DNA of 27,788 nucleotides, taken from NCBI RefSeq assembly GCF_003044445.1, contig NZ_POWX01000026.1, forward strand, positions 1 to 27,788. Reading direction: 5' to 3'. Under the pieces are notes generated by a model. The model did not search any database, was not told where the DNA came from, and saw nothing but the letters and a program-made list of their open reading frames with translations. Shown here piece after piece: positions 8,150 through 15,736 of this stretch. A program made the translations under genes and the position numbers. The DNA is from Neisseria mucosa. GTDB taxonomy: Bacteria; Pseudomonadota; Gammaproteobacteria; Burkholderiales; Neisseriaceae. Numbering within the stretch: position 1 is the first letter of the stretch; the number at the start of each line of letters is the position of its first letter.

Positions 8150-8164
8150 ACCTCAAAATATCGA

Positions 8165-8207
8165 AAGGTCGTCTGAAAACCAAAGATTTTGGTTTTCAGA
8201 CGACCTT
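8165..8207. terminator. Bidirectional uptake-sequence terminator, prfB / DegV gene
   Basis: AGGTCGTCTGAA at 8166-8177 and TTCAGACGACCT at 8195-8206, extended by AAAACC/GGTTTT. It lies between two convergent genes and could stop both. Confidence 0.75.
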
Positions 8208-8269
8208 TGCCGTCAATTCAAATAAGCAATACCCATAGCCTTTAGTGGTATGGCTTTATGGTGAAATTT

Positions 8270-9160
8270 TCAGGCAGGGGCGGCAATGCGTTCCACCATG
8301 CCCACGCCGACCCCGCAGATACCGACGTGCGCAGCGACAACGGCGGATACGGGTACGCCCTGCCCGAGCCGCCTTCCGGTTTTTTCAAAAAAACGTTCGG
8401 CAAACAGTTGGTAGCGTTCTTCGTCGCCGGTATAAAGGCCGCCGAGGATAAATTGGTCTTTCGGCTTGTCGTTCATCAGGCTGACGGTATTGGCAATAAT
8501 GGAATCAAACATTTTGACATCGTCGGTAACGGTTTCTAAGCGTTCCAAATTGTCTTGCGAAAAGTGCAGGACGTTACGCAATCCAAGCCAATCGCCGAAA
8601 GACGCGCCGACGCGGGAAAGCGTACCGCCCAAAGAAAGGGACTTGAGCGAAGAAAGTCCGAATACGATGTGGCAATAAGGCTTGAGGCTTTCCAAGTGTG
8701 CGACGACCGTTTGGGGAGGCAGGCCTGCCCGAAGCAGCCGTTCCGCCTCCATGGCGAAAAAGCCTTCCGGCATACAGCAGGTACCTGTGTCGATAACATG
8801 GATTTTCAGTTGTGGAAACTGCGCCGCCATTTTGCGGATAACATCCGCCGAGTCGCTCAATTTGTGGCTCAACGTCGTAACGATGGCTTCGTGATAGCCC
8901 TGTTCCACCAGATAATTGAATGTTTTGGACAATTCGTCTTCGCAAGGCGGCAGCGTGCTGATTGGTTCATCCAGATGATTGGCGCGCCAGTCGCAATATT
9001 CTTTGTTGTTAACATCTGAACCGTCTGCATGCCATTGATGATTAAACGAAATGTTTAAATGCAAAATATGTATGGTGCTGTCGCGTCCGGCCATACTGTC
9101 AATGGAACCGCTGGATGTCGATAAAACCGCACAGCGGTACAAAGCATAAGAACCCGGCAT
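8270..9160 (-). CDS. DegV-family protein (fatty-acid-binding type)
   Basis: The 296-residue protein has the two-lobed DegV layout. The N-terminal lobe has the serine-rich LSTSSGSIDSM at about residues 13-23 in the place of the usual TDSS strand. Then comes the region PISTLPPCEDELSKTFNYLV, EAIVTTLSHKLSDSADVIR, matching the DegV pattern TSQPSP...GYDEVISIHLSSKLSGTY. The C-terminal lobe has LSSLKSLSLGGTLSRVGASF, corresponding to the family's L-x-x-LKKGGRIS segment. Characterised members bind a fatty acid and feed fatty-acid kinase in Gram-positives; the role in Neisseria is not established. The ATG at 9160 is supported by AAGGGAG five bases upstream. It is divergent from folA across an AT-rich gap with repeated AAACGG motifs. 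Confidence 0.8.
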   Translation of the reverse strand: MPGSYALYRCAVLSTSSGSIDSMAGRDSTIHILHLNISFNHQWHADGSDVNNKEYCDWRANHLDEPISTLPPCEDELSKTFNYLVEQGYHEAIVTTLSHKLSDSADVIRKMAAQFPQLKIHVIDTGTCCMPEGFFAMEAERLLRAGLPPQTVVAHLESLKPYCHIVFGLSSLKSLSLGGTLSRVGASFGDWLGLRNVLHFSQDNLERLETVTDDVKMFDSIIANTVSLMNDKPKDQFILGGLYTGDEERYQLFAERFFEKTGRRLGQGVPVSAVVAAHVGICGVGVGMVERIAAPA

Positions 9161-9196
9161 ACTGTCTCCCTTGAATATCCGACAATGAAAATTTAT

Positions 9197-9249
9197 CCGT
9201 TAATATGATTTAACCGTTAAGACAAACGGTATTTTTAAATGATAAACGG
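9197..9249. promoter_or_regulatory. Repeated AAACGG/CCGTT motifs between the DegV gene and folA
   Basis: The AT-rich divergent gap holds AAACGG at 9224-9229 and again at 9244-9249, exactly 20 bases apart, and the complementary CCGTT at 9197-9201 and 9214-9218. Such phased half-sites resemble a regulator-binding array. The same 20-base pair recurs at 20904-20929, upstream of mafA. No regulator can be named. Confidence 0.35.
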
Positions 9250-9333
9250 TATGTTCATTATTGTCTATATGATTATTACCGTAAGTCATATTTTAGGATG
9301 CCAAGAAGAAAACCGCCTATACGCCATATCGTT

Positions 9334-9339
9334 TACAAT
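9334..9339 (+). promoter_or_regulatory. Candidate -10 box for folA
   Basis: TACAAT lies 30 bases before the proposed folA start at 9370. The -35 region is not clear. Confidence 0.35.
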
Positions 9340-9369
9340 ACTGGCTTTCAGCCTCAAACAAGGATGCTC

Positions 9370-9855
9370 ATGCAAAAAATCACTCTGATTGCCGCTTATG
9401 CCGCCCACCGTTGTATCGGCATCAACAACACCATGCCTTGGCATCTGCCCGAAGACTTTGCCTTTTTCAAAACCTATACCACGGGCAAACCAGTCGTCAT
9501 GGGGCGTAAAACATGGGAATCCCTGCCTAAGAAACCATTGCCCGGCCGCCGCAATATCGTTATTACCCGTCAGTCGGATTATCTTGCCGAAGGGGCGGAA
9601 ACCGTCTCCGAGCTGGAAGAAGCATTGGCATTGTGTGCGGATGCCGAAGAAATCATCATCATGGGCGGCGCGCAGATTTACGCCCAAGCCCTGCCGTATG
9701 CGACCGATTTGCGCCTGACCGAGGTGTCGCTCGATGTATCCGGAGACGCTTTTTTCCCTGAATTTTCATCGGATGAATGGAAAGAGCAGTTGCGTGAAAC
9801 ACACATAAGCGAGAAAGGTATCGGATACGCCTTTGTCCACTATGTCCGCCGTTGA
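9370..9855 (+). CDS. folA: Dihydrofolate reductase
   Basis: Reduces dihydrofolate to tetrahydrofolate with NADPH in the cytosol; the target of trimethoprim. The 161 residues show the family motifs in order: IAAYAAHRCIG near the N-terminus, MPWHLPEDFAFFK with the substrate-binding acid at Asp29 (E. coli Asp27), the NADPH-binding GKPVVMGRKTWESL, and IIMGGAQIYAQALP. I start at the ATG at 9370 (MQKITLIAAY) because AAGGA lies five bases before it. An ATG two codons earlier overlaps that ribosome site, and the open frame back to 9298 adds residues not found in the family. It ends before a shared bidirectional terminator. Confidence 0.96.
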   Translation: MQKITLIAAYAAHRCIGINNTMPWHLPEDFAFFKTYTTGKPVVMGRKTWESLPKKPLPGRRNIVITRQSDYLAEGAETVSELEEALALCADAEEIIIMGGAQIYAQALPYATDLRLTEVSLDVSGDAFFPEFSSDEWKEQLRETHISEKGIGYAFVHYVRR

Positions 9856-9886
9856 CCAAGCATTTCTTTGAATCCGTATATTAAAA

Positions 9887-9929
9887 AAGGTCGTCTGAAA
9901 ACCCTCGTTTCAGGTTTTCAGACGACCTT
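9887..9929. terminator. Bidirectional uptake-sequence terminator, folA / fadL-like gene
   Basis: AGGTCGTCTGAA at 9888-9899 and TTCAGACGACCT at 9917-9928, with AAAACC/GGTTTT extending the stem. It lies between convergent genes, 21 bases before the stop of the outer-membrane protein gene. Confidence 0.75.
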
Positions 9930-9950
9930 TTGATGTCGGCGCCAAACGGC

Positions 9951-11363
9951 TTACTTGAATTTGTAAGTGTATTGCAATCCAACGATGTCGGCGTGGTTTT
10001 TGAAGCGCGCGCCGGATGCGCCTTTGCTGTCCACATCGTTGCCGGTGGCGCGGGTGGTGTGATAGCTGGTGTCGTTGATGTGGATATGGCTGTAAGCGGC
10101 ATCGAGGACGTGGTTTTTGCCGATATGGTATTTCGCGCCGAGCGAGAACCAGATGCGGTTGCCGTCGGGCAGGCTGTTCATGCGGTAGCCGGCGTTTTTG
10201 ACGGGCGAGCGGTCAAAGGCGATACCTGCGCGCAGTTGCAGCGGGTCGGTCACTTGGTAAGAACCGCCAAGCGCGACTTTGTAAGTGTTGCGCCAGTTGG
10301 GGGTGATGACGGTGCGGTCGGATTTGCCATTGACGACGTTTTTGGTGTTTTCAAATACCAGTTCCGCCTTGTTGAAACGGCTGTGGCGCGTCCAAGTTAC
10401 ATCGCTGAACAGGTTGAATTTGTCGGTGGCTTTGTACATGCCGTGAACGGACAAGGATTCGGGCGTGACGATTTTGACGCTTGCTTTTTCACGCGGAACG
10501 TAGCCGCGGGCGGCAAGCGCGCCCCGACTCCAAGCGAGGCGGGCGTATGTGCCGTCGGCTTCCCATTCTGCCGAGCCTTTGAGGGTGTGGGTTACTTTGG
10601 AGCGGTAGTTCACGCCGACCCGTGCGCGGTCATTGATGTCCCACATCCAGGCAAGTTGGTAACCGAAGCCCCAGTCGTGGCCTTTCACTTCGGCGTGTCC
10701 GTCAGATTTGCCTTGCGCGCTGACGGAAACAGGACGACCGGCTGCGCGTGAGGCAAGGCCGCTGGCGAGTTGGCTGATGGAACCGGAGGCATCCCAGTCG
10801 GAATATTTGCGCAATTCGGCTTTGGAGTATTGGGCGATCAGGCCTGCACCGAAAGCATGGTTTTCATTGGCTTTCCAAGCGACAACCGGTTCGATGTCGA
10901 TGCTGGTAAGGCTGAGTTTGTTGATGTTGTGGCGCAGTACGGAATCTTTTTCGTATTCGGTGGCGGAGCCGAAGGGAACGTAAACGCCCAAGCCCAAAGT
11001 TACGTCGTCATTGACTTTGTATGCGCCGTAGAGGTGCGGGGCGACGGTGGTTTTGGTGATTTTGCCGCTTTTCGAGCCGGAAACATCGCCGCCTTGATAG
11101 TATTGTGCAGAATCGGCTTCGTAGCGGATGCTGGGCAGGACGATGTTGGCGTTGACGGAAACTTGGCTGCTGTCGAGTTTGGACAGACCGGCGGGGTTGT
11201 AGAAGATGGTCGATGCGTCGGCGGCTTCCGCGCCGGAAGAGTTGGCGGTGCCTTGCGCGTTGACCGACTGCGTACCGAAGTGGTAGCCCGAAGCGTGGAC
11301 TGCGCCGGAAAAGAAGACTGTGCTGAGTAAGATTACGGTTTGTTTAATAGGTGAGTTCGTCAT
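9951..11363 (-). CDS. FadL/OmpP1-family outer-membrane transport protein
   Basis: A 470-residue outer-membrane beta-barrel of the FadL/OmpP1/TodX family, which passes long-chain fatty acids or other hydrophobic compounds across the outer membrane. A signal peptide (MTNSPIKQTVILLSTVFFSG then AVHA) precedes SGYHFGTQSVNAQGTANSSG, and the family NPA motif appears in ADASTIFYNPAGLSKLD. Alternating aromatic strands fill the rest, ending YTYKFK, an aromatic beta-signal with one extra lysine. It resembles the meningococcal OMP P1-like antigen. I take the ATG at 11363; a TTG at 11384 is possible but spoils the signal peptide. A lone uptake sequence lies upstream at 11394-11405. Confidence 0.88.
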   Translation of the reverse strand: MTNSPIKQTVILLSTVFFSGAVHASGYHFGTQSVNAQGTANSSGAEAADASTIFYNPAGLSKLDSSQVSVNANIVLPSIRYEADSAQYYQGGDVSGSKSGKITKTTVAPHLYGAYKVNDDVTLGLGVYVPFGSATEYEKDSVLRHNINKLSLTSIDIEPVVAWKANENHAFGAGLIAQYSKAELRKYSDWDASGSISQLASGLASRAAGRPVSVSAQGKSDGHAEVKGHDWGFGYQLAWMWDINDRARVGVNYRSKVTHTLKGSAEWEADGTYARLAWSRGALAARGYVPREKASVKIVTPESLSVHGMYKATDKFNLFSDVTWTRHSRFNKAELVFENTKNVVNGKSDRTVITPNWRNTYKVALGGSYQVTDPLQLRAGIAFDRSPVKNAGYRMNSLPDGNRIWFSLGAKYHIGKNHVLDAAYSHIHINDTSYHTTRATGNDVDSKGASGARFKNHADIVGLQYTYKFK

Positions 11364-11586
11364 TTTCTTAAAACCTACATTCAAATAATAAAGAGGTCGT
11401 CTGAAACAAACGCCTCTATCCGATTAGTATAGGTGCTCGATTCTATACCACCTTACCGTTTTTGCCTAATCTTTTCGATTCTTTGCACGGTTTTAACCCT
11501 ATTCGATTGTTGCAGGGAAGTCATTTCTCTTTCATGCCTTTGAATTATCGTTTGTTGTGAAACCGACAACACTTCCCAAATGTAAA

Positions 11587-11629
11587 AAGGTCGTCTGAAA
11601 ACCTGATTTTCAAGTTTTCAGACGACCTT
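11587..11629 (-). terminator. Uptake-sequence hairpin terminator after pyrI
   Basis: AGGTCGTCTGAA at 11588-11599 and TTCAGACGACCT at 11617-11628, with AAAAC/GTTTT extension; 35 bases beyond the pyrI stop on the minus strand. Confidence 0.75.
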
Positions 11630-11663
11630 TCGCATTTATGCCGGTTCAGCTTTATAACTAAAA

Positions 11664-12122
11664 CTAAGCCTCCGTCACGGAATCGCGGCTGAAGGTTTTT
11701 TCGCAGTAGTGGCATTTGAGCTTGGTCTGTCCGCTTTGTTTGCGGACGTAGAAGCGGCTTTTCACCGGCTCGCCGTGGCTGGCGCAGTTGGTATTCGGGC
11801 AGCGGAACACTTCGCCGATTTCGTCTGGCAGGGTGAGCCGGCGTTTGTTGATGACTTTGAAGTGGTCGATGGTGTTGACGACGGCTTCGGGGGCGAAGAG
11901 GGCGAGGCGGTTGGCGGCGTTGTCGTCCAGCCATACGCCGGTGATTTTGATGATGTCTTTGCTGCCTTGGGTTTTGCTGGGCAGGTTGAAGCCGACGGTT
12001 ACGGCGCTGCCGTAGTGCAACAGTTTGAATTGGCGCAGGATAATCAGGCCTTTGCCTGCGGGGATGTGGTCGATGACGGTGCCTTTTTCGATGGCTTCGA
12101 CGCTGAGTTTAGGGGTTTCCAT
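11664..12122 (-). CDS. pyrI: Aspartate carbamoyltransferase regulatory chain
   Basis: The regulatory subunit of aspartate transcarbamoylase; it binds CTP/ATP and joins catalytic trimers into the allosteric holoenzyme. The 152-residue length is typical. The nucleotide-binding domain has GTVIDHIPAGKG at 14-25 and the zinc domain has all four ligands, Cys108 and Cys113 (CPNTNC) and Cys137 and Cys140 (CHYC), the same spacing as E. coli. It starts nine bases after the pyrB stop, so the two form an operon. The presence of pyrI means the pathway is under end-product control at enzyme level as well as through the leader described at 13077-13171. Confidence 0.97.
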   Translation of the reverse strand: METPKLSVEAIEKGTVIDHIPAGKGLIILRQFKLLHYGSAVTVGFNLPSKTQGSKDIIKITGVWLDDNAANRLALFAPEAVVNTIDHFKVINKRRLTLPDEIGEVFRCPNTNCASHGEPVKSRFYVRKQSGQTKLKCHYCEKTFSRDSVTEA

Positions 12123-12131
12123 ATTTGCTCC

Positions 12132-13052
12132 TTATACTTCTTCGTTCAACACCAGCGACAAAATCGCCATGCGGGCGTAAACGCCGTTGGTCGCCTGCTC
12201 GAAATAGTAGGCGTGCGGCGTGGCATCAACGTCGGGGTGGATTTCGTCAACGCGTGGCAGGGGGTGCAACACACGCAGGTTGGGGCGGGCGTTGGCGAGC
12301 ATGGCAGCGTTAAGGTTGAATTTGCCTTGTATTTTGGCGAACTCTTGTTCGTCGAAGCGTTCGCGCTGGACGCGGGTCATATATAGGATGTCCGCCCATT
12401 CGACGGCGGCTTCGAGGTCGGGCAGGATTTGGTAGCGGCAGCCTGCGGCTTCGAGTTCTTCGGTGATGTATTCGGGCATGGCGAGGCTGGGCGGGGAGAC
12501 GAAGGCGAATTCGCAGTCCCAGCGTTTGAGGGCTTGGCAGAGGGAATGGACGGTGCGGCCGTATTTGAGGTCGCCCGCCATGGCGATTTTGAGCTTGTTC
12601 AGACGGCCTTGGGTTTCGTAGATGGTAACGAGGTCGAGCAGGGTTTGGCTGGGGTGTTGGTTGGTGCCGTCACCGGCGTTGATGACGGGGACTTTGGAAA
12701 ACTCGGCGGACACGCGCGCGGCACCGTCTTTGGGATGGCGTTGGATGATGGCGTCGGTGTAGCTGGAGATGATGCGGGCGGTGTCGGCGAGGGTTTCGCC
12801 TTTTTTCGCGCTGGTGTTCGCGCCGTCGGCAAAGCCGATGACTTTGCCGCCCAAGCGTTGTACGGCGGTTTCAAACGACAGGCGCGTGCGGGTGGAGGGT
12901 TCGAAAAAACATGAGCCGATGAGTTTGCCTTCGAGCAGGTCGTCGCGCGGGTCGGCTTTGAGCTTGAGGGCGGTTTGCAGGAGCAGCTCGAGCTGTTCGG
13001 TCGTCAGGTCGGAAATGGAAATGACGTGTTGTCGGTAAAGCGGGTTGGGCAT
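12132..13052 (-). CDS. pyrB: Aspartate carbamoyltransferase catalytic chain
   Basis: Condenses carbamoyl phosphate with aspartate, the first committed step of pyrimidine synthesis. The 306 residues show the carbamoyl-phosphate loop FEPSTRTRLSFET with Ser53-Thr54-Arg55-Thr56-Arg57, HPSQTLLDLVTI, and HPLPRVDEI near the C-terminus. I place the start at the ATG at 13052 (MPNPLYRQHVISI), which has AAGGA six or seven bases upstream; the open frame starts 18 bases earlier at MKKGNR with no better ribosome site. The gene carries one canonical-type uptake sequence AGGCCGTCTGAA (complement at 12598-12609) encoding QGRLNK, unlike the AGGTCGTCTGAA form in neighbouring genes. It is co-transcribed with pyrI. 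Confidence 0.97.
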   Translation of the reverse strand: MPNPLYRQHVISISDLTTEQLELLLQTALKLKADPRDDLLEGKLIGSCFFEPSTRTRLSFETAVQRLGGKVIGFADGANTSAKKGETLADTARIISSYTDAIIQRHPKDGAARVSAEFSKVPVINAGDGTNQHPSQTLLDLVTIYETQGRLNKLKIAMAGDLKYGRTVHSLCQALKRWDCEFAFVSPPSLAMPEYITEELEAAGCRYQILPDLEAAVEWADILYMTRVQRERFDEQEFAKIQGKFNLNAAMLANARPNLRVLHPLPRVDEIHPDVDATPHAYYFEQATNGVYARMAILSLVLNEEV

Positions 13053-13076
13053 TCGGTTTCCTTTCTTCAATTCGGC

Positions 13077-13101
13077 AAAAACCCCGCTAAGGCGGGGTTT
13101 T
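13077..13101 (-). terminator. Intrinsic terminator in the pyrBI leader (candidate attenuator)
   Basis: On the minus strand AAAACCCCGC, loop CTTA, GCGGGG and TTTTT form a strong rho-independent hairpin only 25 bases before the pyrB ATG, downstream of a plausible promoter. A terminator here would cut pyrBI transcription, so it is best read as an attenuator. A short leader frame ends at its base. Confidence 0.75.
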
Positions 13102-13171
13102 ACGAAACAACGACGAACGCGCCGCGGCGTGCGGTACGGGCAAAACGGGCGGGGCGGGCGTTAAGGCACAT
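13100..13171 (-). CDS. pyrL: Candidate pyrBI leader peptide (23 residues)
   Basis: A 23-codon frame starts at ATG 13171 (MCLNARPAR), ends RRGAFVVVS and stops with a TAA that forms the first bases of the attenuator stem. In E. coli pyrBI a leader peptide (PyrL, containing NRGAFFCPG) couples translation to transcription so that low UTP, by stalling polymerase at U-rich sites, lets the ribosome block the terminator. Here the last codons TTC GTC GTT GTT TCG are U-rich in the RNA, and the frame ends where a ribosome would cover the rising arm. The RGAF match supports homology. No clear ribosome site is seen, and an uptake-sequence-like TTTCAGACGACCC occupies that position. Expression is inferred. 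Confidence 0.5.
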   Translation of the reverse strand: MCLNARPARFARTARRGAFVVVS

Positions 13172-13202
13172 GGGTCGTCTGAAATCGGTTTGAGGTGGCG
13201 GT

Positions 13203-13208
13203 ATTATC
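13203..13208 (-). promoter_or_regulatory. Candidate -10 box for pyrBI
   Basis: Minus-strand GATAAT lies about 31 bases before the leader peptide ATG and 150 bases before pyrB. No good -35 hexamer is seen at the expected spacing. Confidence 0.35.
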
Positions 13209-13245
13209 GCATATTTGACGACGCAGGGTTTCGGAATTTCGTGCA

Positions 13246-13291
13246 AAGGGGGCGTCTGAAAATGGCGACAGTTTGCGCTTTCAGACGACCC
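13246..13291. repeat. Imperfect uptake-sequence pair between divergent pyrB and the FUSC gene
   Basis: GGCGTCTGAAAA on the left (lacking the T of GGTCG) and TTTCAGACGACCCC on the right form an imperfect stem. As at 2774-2815, it lies upstream of both divergent genes and so is not at a 3' end. Confidence 0.55.
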
Positions 13292-13321
13292 CGCCGCCTC
13301 CGTCCCGCCCTGAAATCCTGT

Positions 13322-13327
13322 TAGAAT
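13322..13327 (+). promoter_or_regulatory. Candidate -10 box for the FUSC gene
   Basis: TAGAAT lies 60 bases before the proposed ATG at 13387, just after the imperfect hairpin. Confidence 0.3.
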
Positions 13328-13386
13328 ACCGTTTCATTTCATCCATAATAATCAAACCATTCCAATTTAACGCTGCGCCCAATACG

Positions 13387-15534
13387 ATGAAACTCCCGCC
13401 GCTCAAACCCCTCATCATCACCTCGCTGCCCGTCTTTGCCAGCGTCTTTATCGCCGCGACCCTTGTCTGGCGGTTTGGCACGCCCAAGCTCGCCATGCCG
13501 TTCGTACTCGGCATCATCGCGGGCGGTCTCGTCGATTTGGACAACCGCCTGACAGGTCGTCTGAAAAACATCATCATCACCGTCGCCCTGTTTACCATTT
13601 CATCGCTCGTCGCCCAAAGCACGCTCGGCACAGGTCTGCCTTTCATCCTCGCCATGACCCTGATGACCTTCGGCTTTACCATTTTGGGCGCGGTCGGGCT
13701 GAAATACCGCACTTTCGCGTTCGGCGCACTTGCCGTCGCCACCTACACCACGCTCACCTACACCCCCGAAAACTTCTGGCTGACCAATCCCGTTATGATT
13801 CTGCTCGGGACCGTGTTATACAGCACCTGCACACTTGTTTTCCAAATCATCCTCCCACACCGCCCCGTCCAAGAAAGCGTCGCCAACGCCTACGAAGCGC
13901 TCGGCGGGTATTTTGACGCCAAAGCCGACTTTTTCGATCCCGACGAAGCCGCTTGGCTCGGCAACCGTCAAATCGACCTCGCCATGAGCAACACCGGCGT
14001 CATCACCGCCTTCAACCAATGCCGCGCCGCCCTGTTTTACCGCCTGCGCGGCAAACACCGCCACCCGCGCACCGCCAAAATGCTGCGCTACTACTTCACC
14101 GCCCAAGACATACACGAACGCGTCAGCTCCGCCCATGCCGACTACACCGAGCTGACCGACACCCTCAAAAATACCGACCTCATCTTCCGCATCCGCCGCC
14201 TGCTCGAAATGCAGGGACAGGCATGCCGCAACGTTGCCGCCGCCCTGAGGAACGGCAAAGACTACACATACAGCAAACGCCTCGGACGCGCGATGGAAGG
14301 CTGCCGCCAATCCCTCTCGCACTACACCGACGACCACCCCGAAAGCCGCAACATCCACCACATCCGCCGCCTGCTCGACAACCTCGGCAGCGTCGACCAC
14401 CAACTGCGCCAACTCCAACACAGCGACTCCCCCGCCGAAAACGACAACAGCAGCGACACCCGCATTGCCGCCCTCGAAAACAGCAGCCTGAAAAACGTCT
14501 GGCAGACCGTCCGCAGCCAGCTCAACTTCGAGTCAGGCGTGTTCCGTCATGCCACGCGCCTCTCCATCCTCGTTGCTGTCTCCTGTATCATCGTCGAAAT
14601 CCTCCATCTCAACCTCGGCTACTGGATACTCCTGACCGCAGTCTTCGTCTGCCAACCCAACTACACCGCCACCAAAAGCCGCGTGTACCAACGCATCGCC
14701 GGCACCATACTCGGCGTGATCGTCGGCTCGCTCGTACCTTATTTCACCCCCTCCGTCGAAACCAAACTCTGGATCGTCATCGCCAGCACCACCCTGTTTT
14801 TCATGACCCGAAGCTACAAATACAGCTTCTCCACCTTCTTCATCACCATCCAAGCCCTCACCAGCTTCTCCCTCGCCGGGCTGGACGTCTATGCCGCCAT
14901 GCCCGTCCGCATCATCGACACCATCGTCGGCTCCGTCCTCGCGTGGGCAGCCGTCACCTACCTCTGGCCGGACTGGCGTTACCTCACCCTCGAAAAAACC
15001 GCCGCCCAAGCCGTCGGCGGCAACGGCGCCTACCTCAGAAAAATCCTCGACCAGCTCCAATACGGCATCGCCGACGACATCGAATACCGCACCGTCCGCC
15101 GCCGCGCCCACGAGCGCACCGCCACCCTCAGCAGCACCCTTTCCGACATGAGCAGCGAACCCAAAAAATACGGTAACAACCTGCAAAGCGGCTTCAACCT
15201 TCTCAAAACCAGCTACGCCCTGACCGGCTACATCTCCGCACTCGGCGCATACCGCAGCGAAATGGACGGCGCATACAGCCCCGACTTCGTCCGCAAGTTC
15301 TACCAAAGCGGCTACCGCATCGCCGACCTGCTCGAACGCCTCCCCCAAACCGGCGAACAAGATTTTCAGACGACCCTCTCCCAAATCAGAACCGACTTGG
15401 AAGCCCTGCAAACAGAAGCCGGCGACGAACGCCAAAGCCACATCCTGCATCGGCAGCTCACCCTCATCGCCAAACAACTCGACCCCTGCTACCGCAGCCT
15501 GCACGACATCGAAGCCATCCCGCAAGCCGCGTGA
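13387..15534 (+). CDS. FUSC / YccS-YhfK family inner-membrane protein
   Basis: The 715-residue protein has the YccS/YhfK arrangement: a first membrane block at about residues 10-165 (PLIITSLPVFASVFIAATLV, then several helices to TLVFQIILP), a long soluble middle rich in Arg/His and helices at 170-375, a second membrane block at about 385-520 with YWILLTAVFVCQPNYTATKS, the conserved FUSC signature, and a soluble C-terminal tail. Related proteins include efflux-type aromatic-acid exporters; no substrate is known for this branch. I start at ATG 13387 (MKLPPLKPLIIT); the open frame begins 38 codons earlier but includes the hairpin region. An in-frame uptake sequence at 13554-13565 encodes TGRLKN, and a near-match in reverse at 15365 encodes FQTT. 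Confidence 0.85.
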   Translation: MKLPPLKPLIITSLPVFASVFIAATLVWRFGTPKLAMPFVLGIIAGGLVDLDNRLTGRLKNIIITVALFTISSLVAQSTLGTGLPFILAMTLMTFGFTILGAVGLKYRTFAFGALAVATYTTLTYTPENFWLTNPVMILLGTVLYSTCTLVFQIILPHRPVQESVANAYEALGGYFDAKADFFDPDEAAWLGNRQIDLAMSNTGVITAFNQCRAALFYRLRGKHRHPRTAKMLRYYFTAQDIHERVSSAHADYTELTDTLKNTDLIFRIRRLLEMQGQACRNVAAALRNGKDYTYSKRLGRAMEGCRQSLSHYTDDHPESRNIHHIRRLLDNLGSVDHQLRQLQHSDSPAENDNSSDTRIAALENSSLKNVWQTVRSQLNFESGVFRHATRLSILVAVSCIIVEILHLNLGYWILLTAVFVCQPNYTATKSRVYQRIAGTILGVIVGSLVPYFTPSVETKLWIVIASTTLFFMTRSYKYSFSTFFITIQALTSFSLAGLDVYAAMPVRIIDTIVGSVLAWAAVTYLWPDWRYLTLEKTAAQAVGGNGAYLRKILDQLQYGIADDIEYRTVRRRAHERTATLSSTLSDMSSEPKKYGNNLQSGFNLLKTSYALTGYISALGAYRSEMDGAYSPDFVRKFYQSGYRIADLLERLPQTGEQDFQTTLSQIRTDLEALQTEAGDERQSHILHRQLTLIAKQLDPCYRSLHDIEAIPQAA

Positions 15535-15555
15535 TATTAATCGGCAGGCAAACGA

Positions 15556-15625
15556 AAGGTCGTCTGAAAACCAGAAACAAGGTTTTTCAGACGACCTTTT
15601 GATTGTTGGGTTTTCAATCCACCCT
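15556..15625. terminator. Uptake-sequence terminator plus GATTGTTG tract (module boundary A)
   Basis: AGGTCGTCTGAA (15557-15568) and TTCAGACGACCT (15586-15597) form a stem, followed by TTTTGATTGTTGGGTTTTCA. It stops the FUSC gene on the plus strand and the SUFU gene on the minus strand. The same hairpin-plus-GATTGTTG block recurs at 16934-17003 and 18032-18095. Confidence 0.7.
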
Positions 15626-15629
15626 GCTA

Positions 15630-15736
15630 TATAGTGGATTAACTTTAAACCAGTACGGCGTTGCCTCACCTTGCCGTACTATCTGTACTGTCTGCGGCTT
15701 CGTCGCCTTGTCCTGATTTAAAGTTAATCCACTATA
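15630..15736. repeat. Correia repeat enclosed element (CREE/NEMIS), copy 2
   Basis: 107 bp with TATAGTGGATTAA and TTAATCCACTATA ends, matching copy 1 at 182-288 except at three positions. Its right end overlaps the 3' end of the SUFU gene and supplies that gene's last codons and stop. Confidence 0.9.

Noticed and set aside
9930..10751. Plus-strand frame of 273 codons opposite the FadL-like gene
   Set aside because: Antisense shadow: it starts in the terminator hairpin and has no recognisable domain, while the minus strand gives a clear beta-barrel protein with signal peptide.
11364..11384. TTG start for the FadL-like protein
   Set aside because: It would put seven extra residues (MNVGFKK) before a good signal peptide; the ATG at 11363 is preferred.
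13953..15176. Plus-strand frame of 407 codons within the FUSC gene
   Set aside because: The Arg/His/Pro-rich translation is a frame shadow of the FUSC coding sequence.
14533..15669. Minus-strand open frame of 378 codons over the FUSC gene
   Set aside because: It is the antisense of a well-supported membrane protein gene; its Asp/Gly-rich product has no domain, and it crosses the terminator hairpin.
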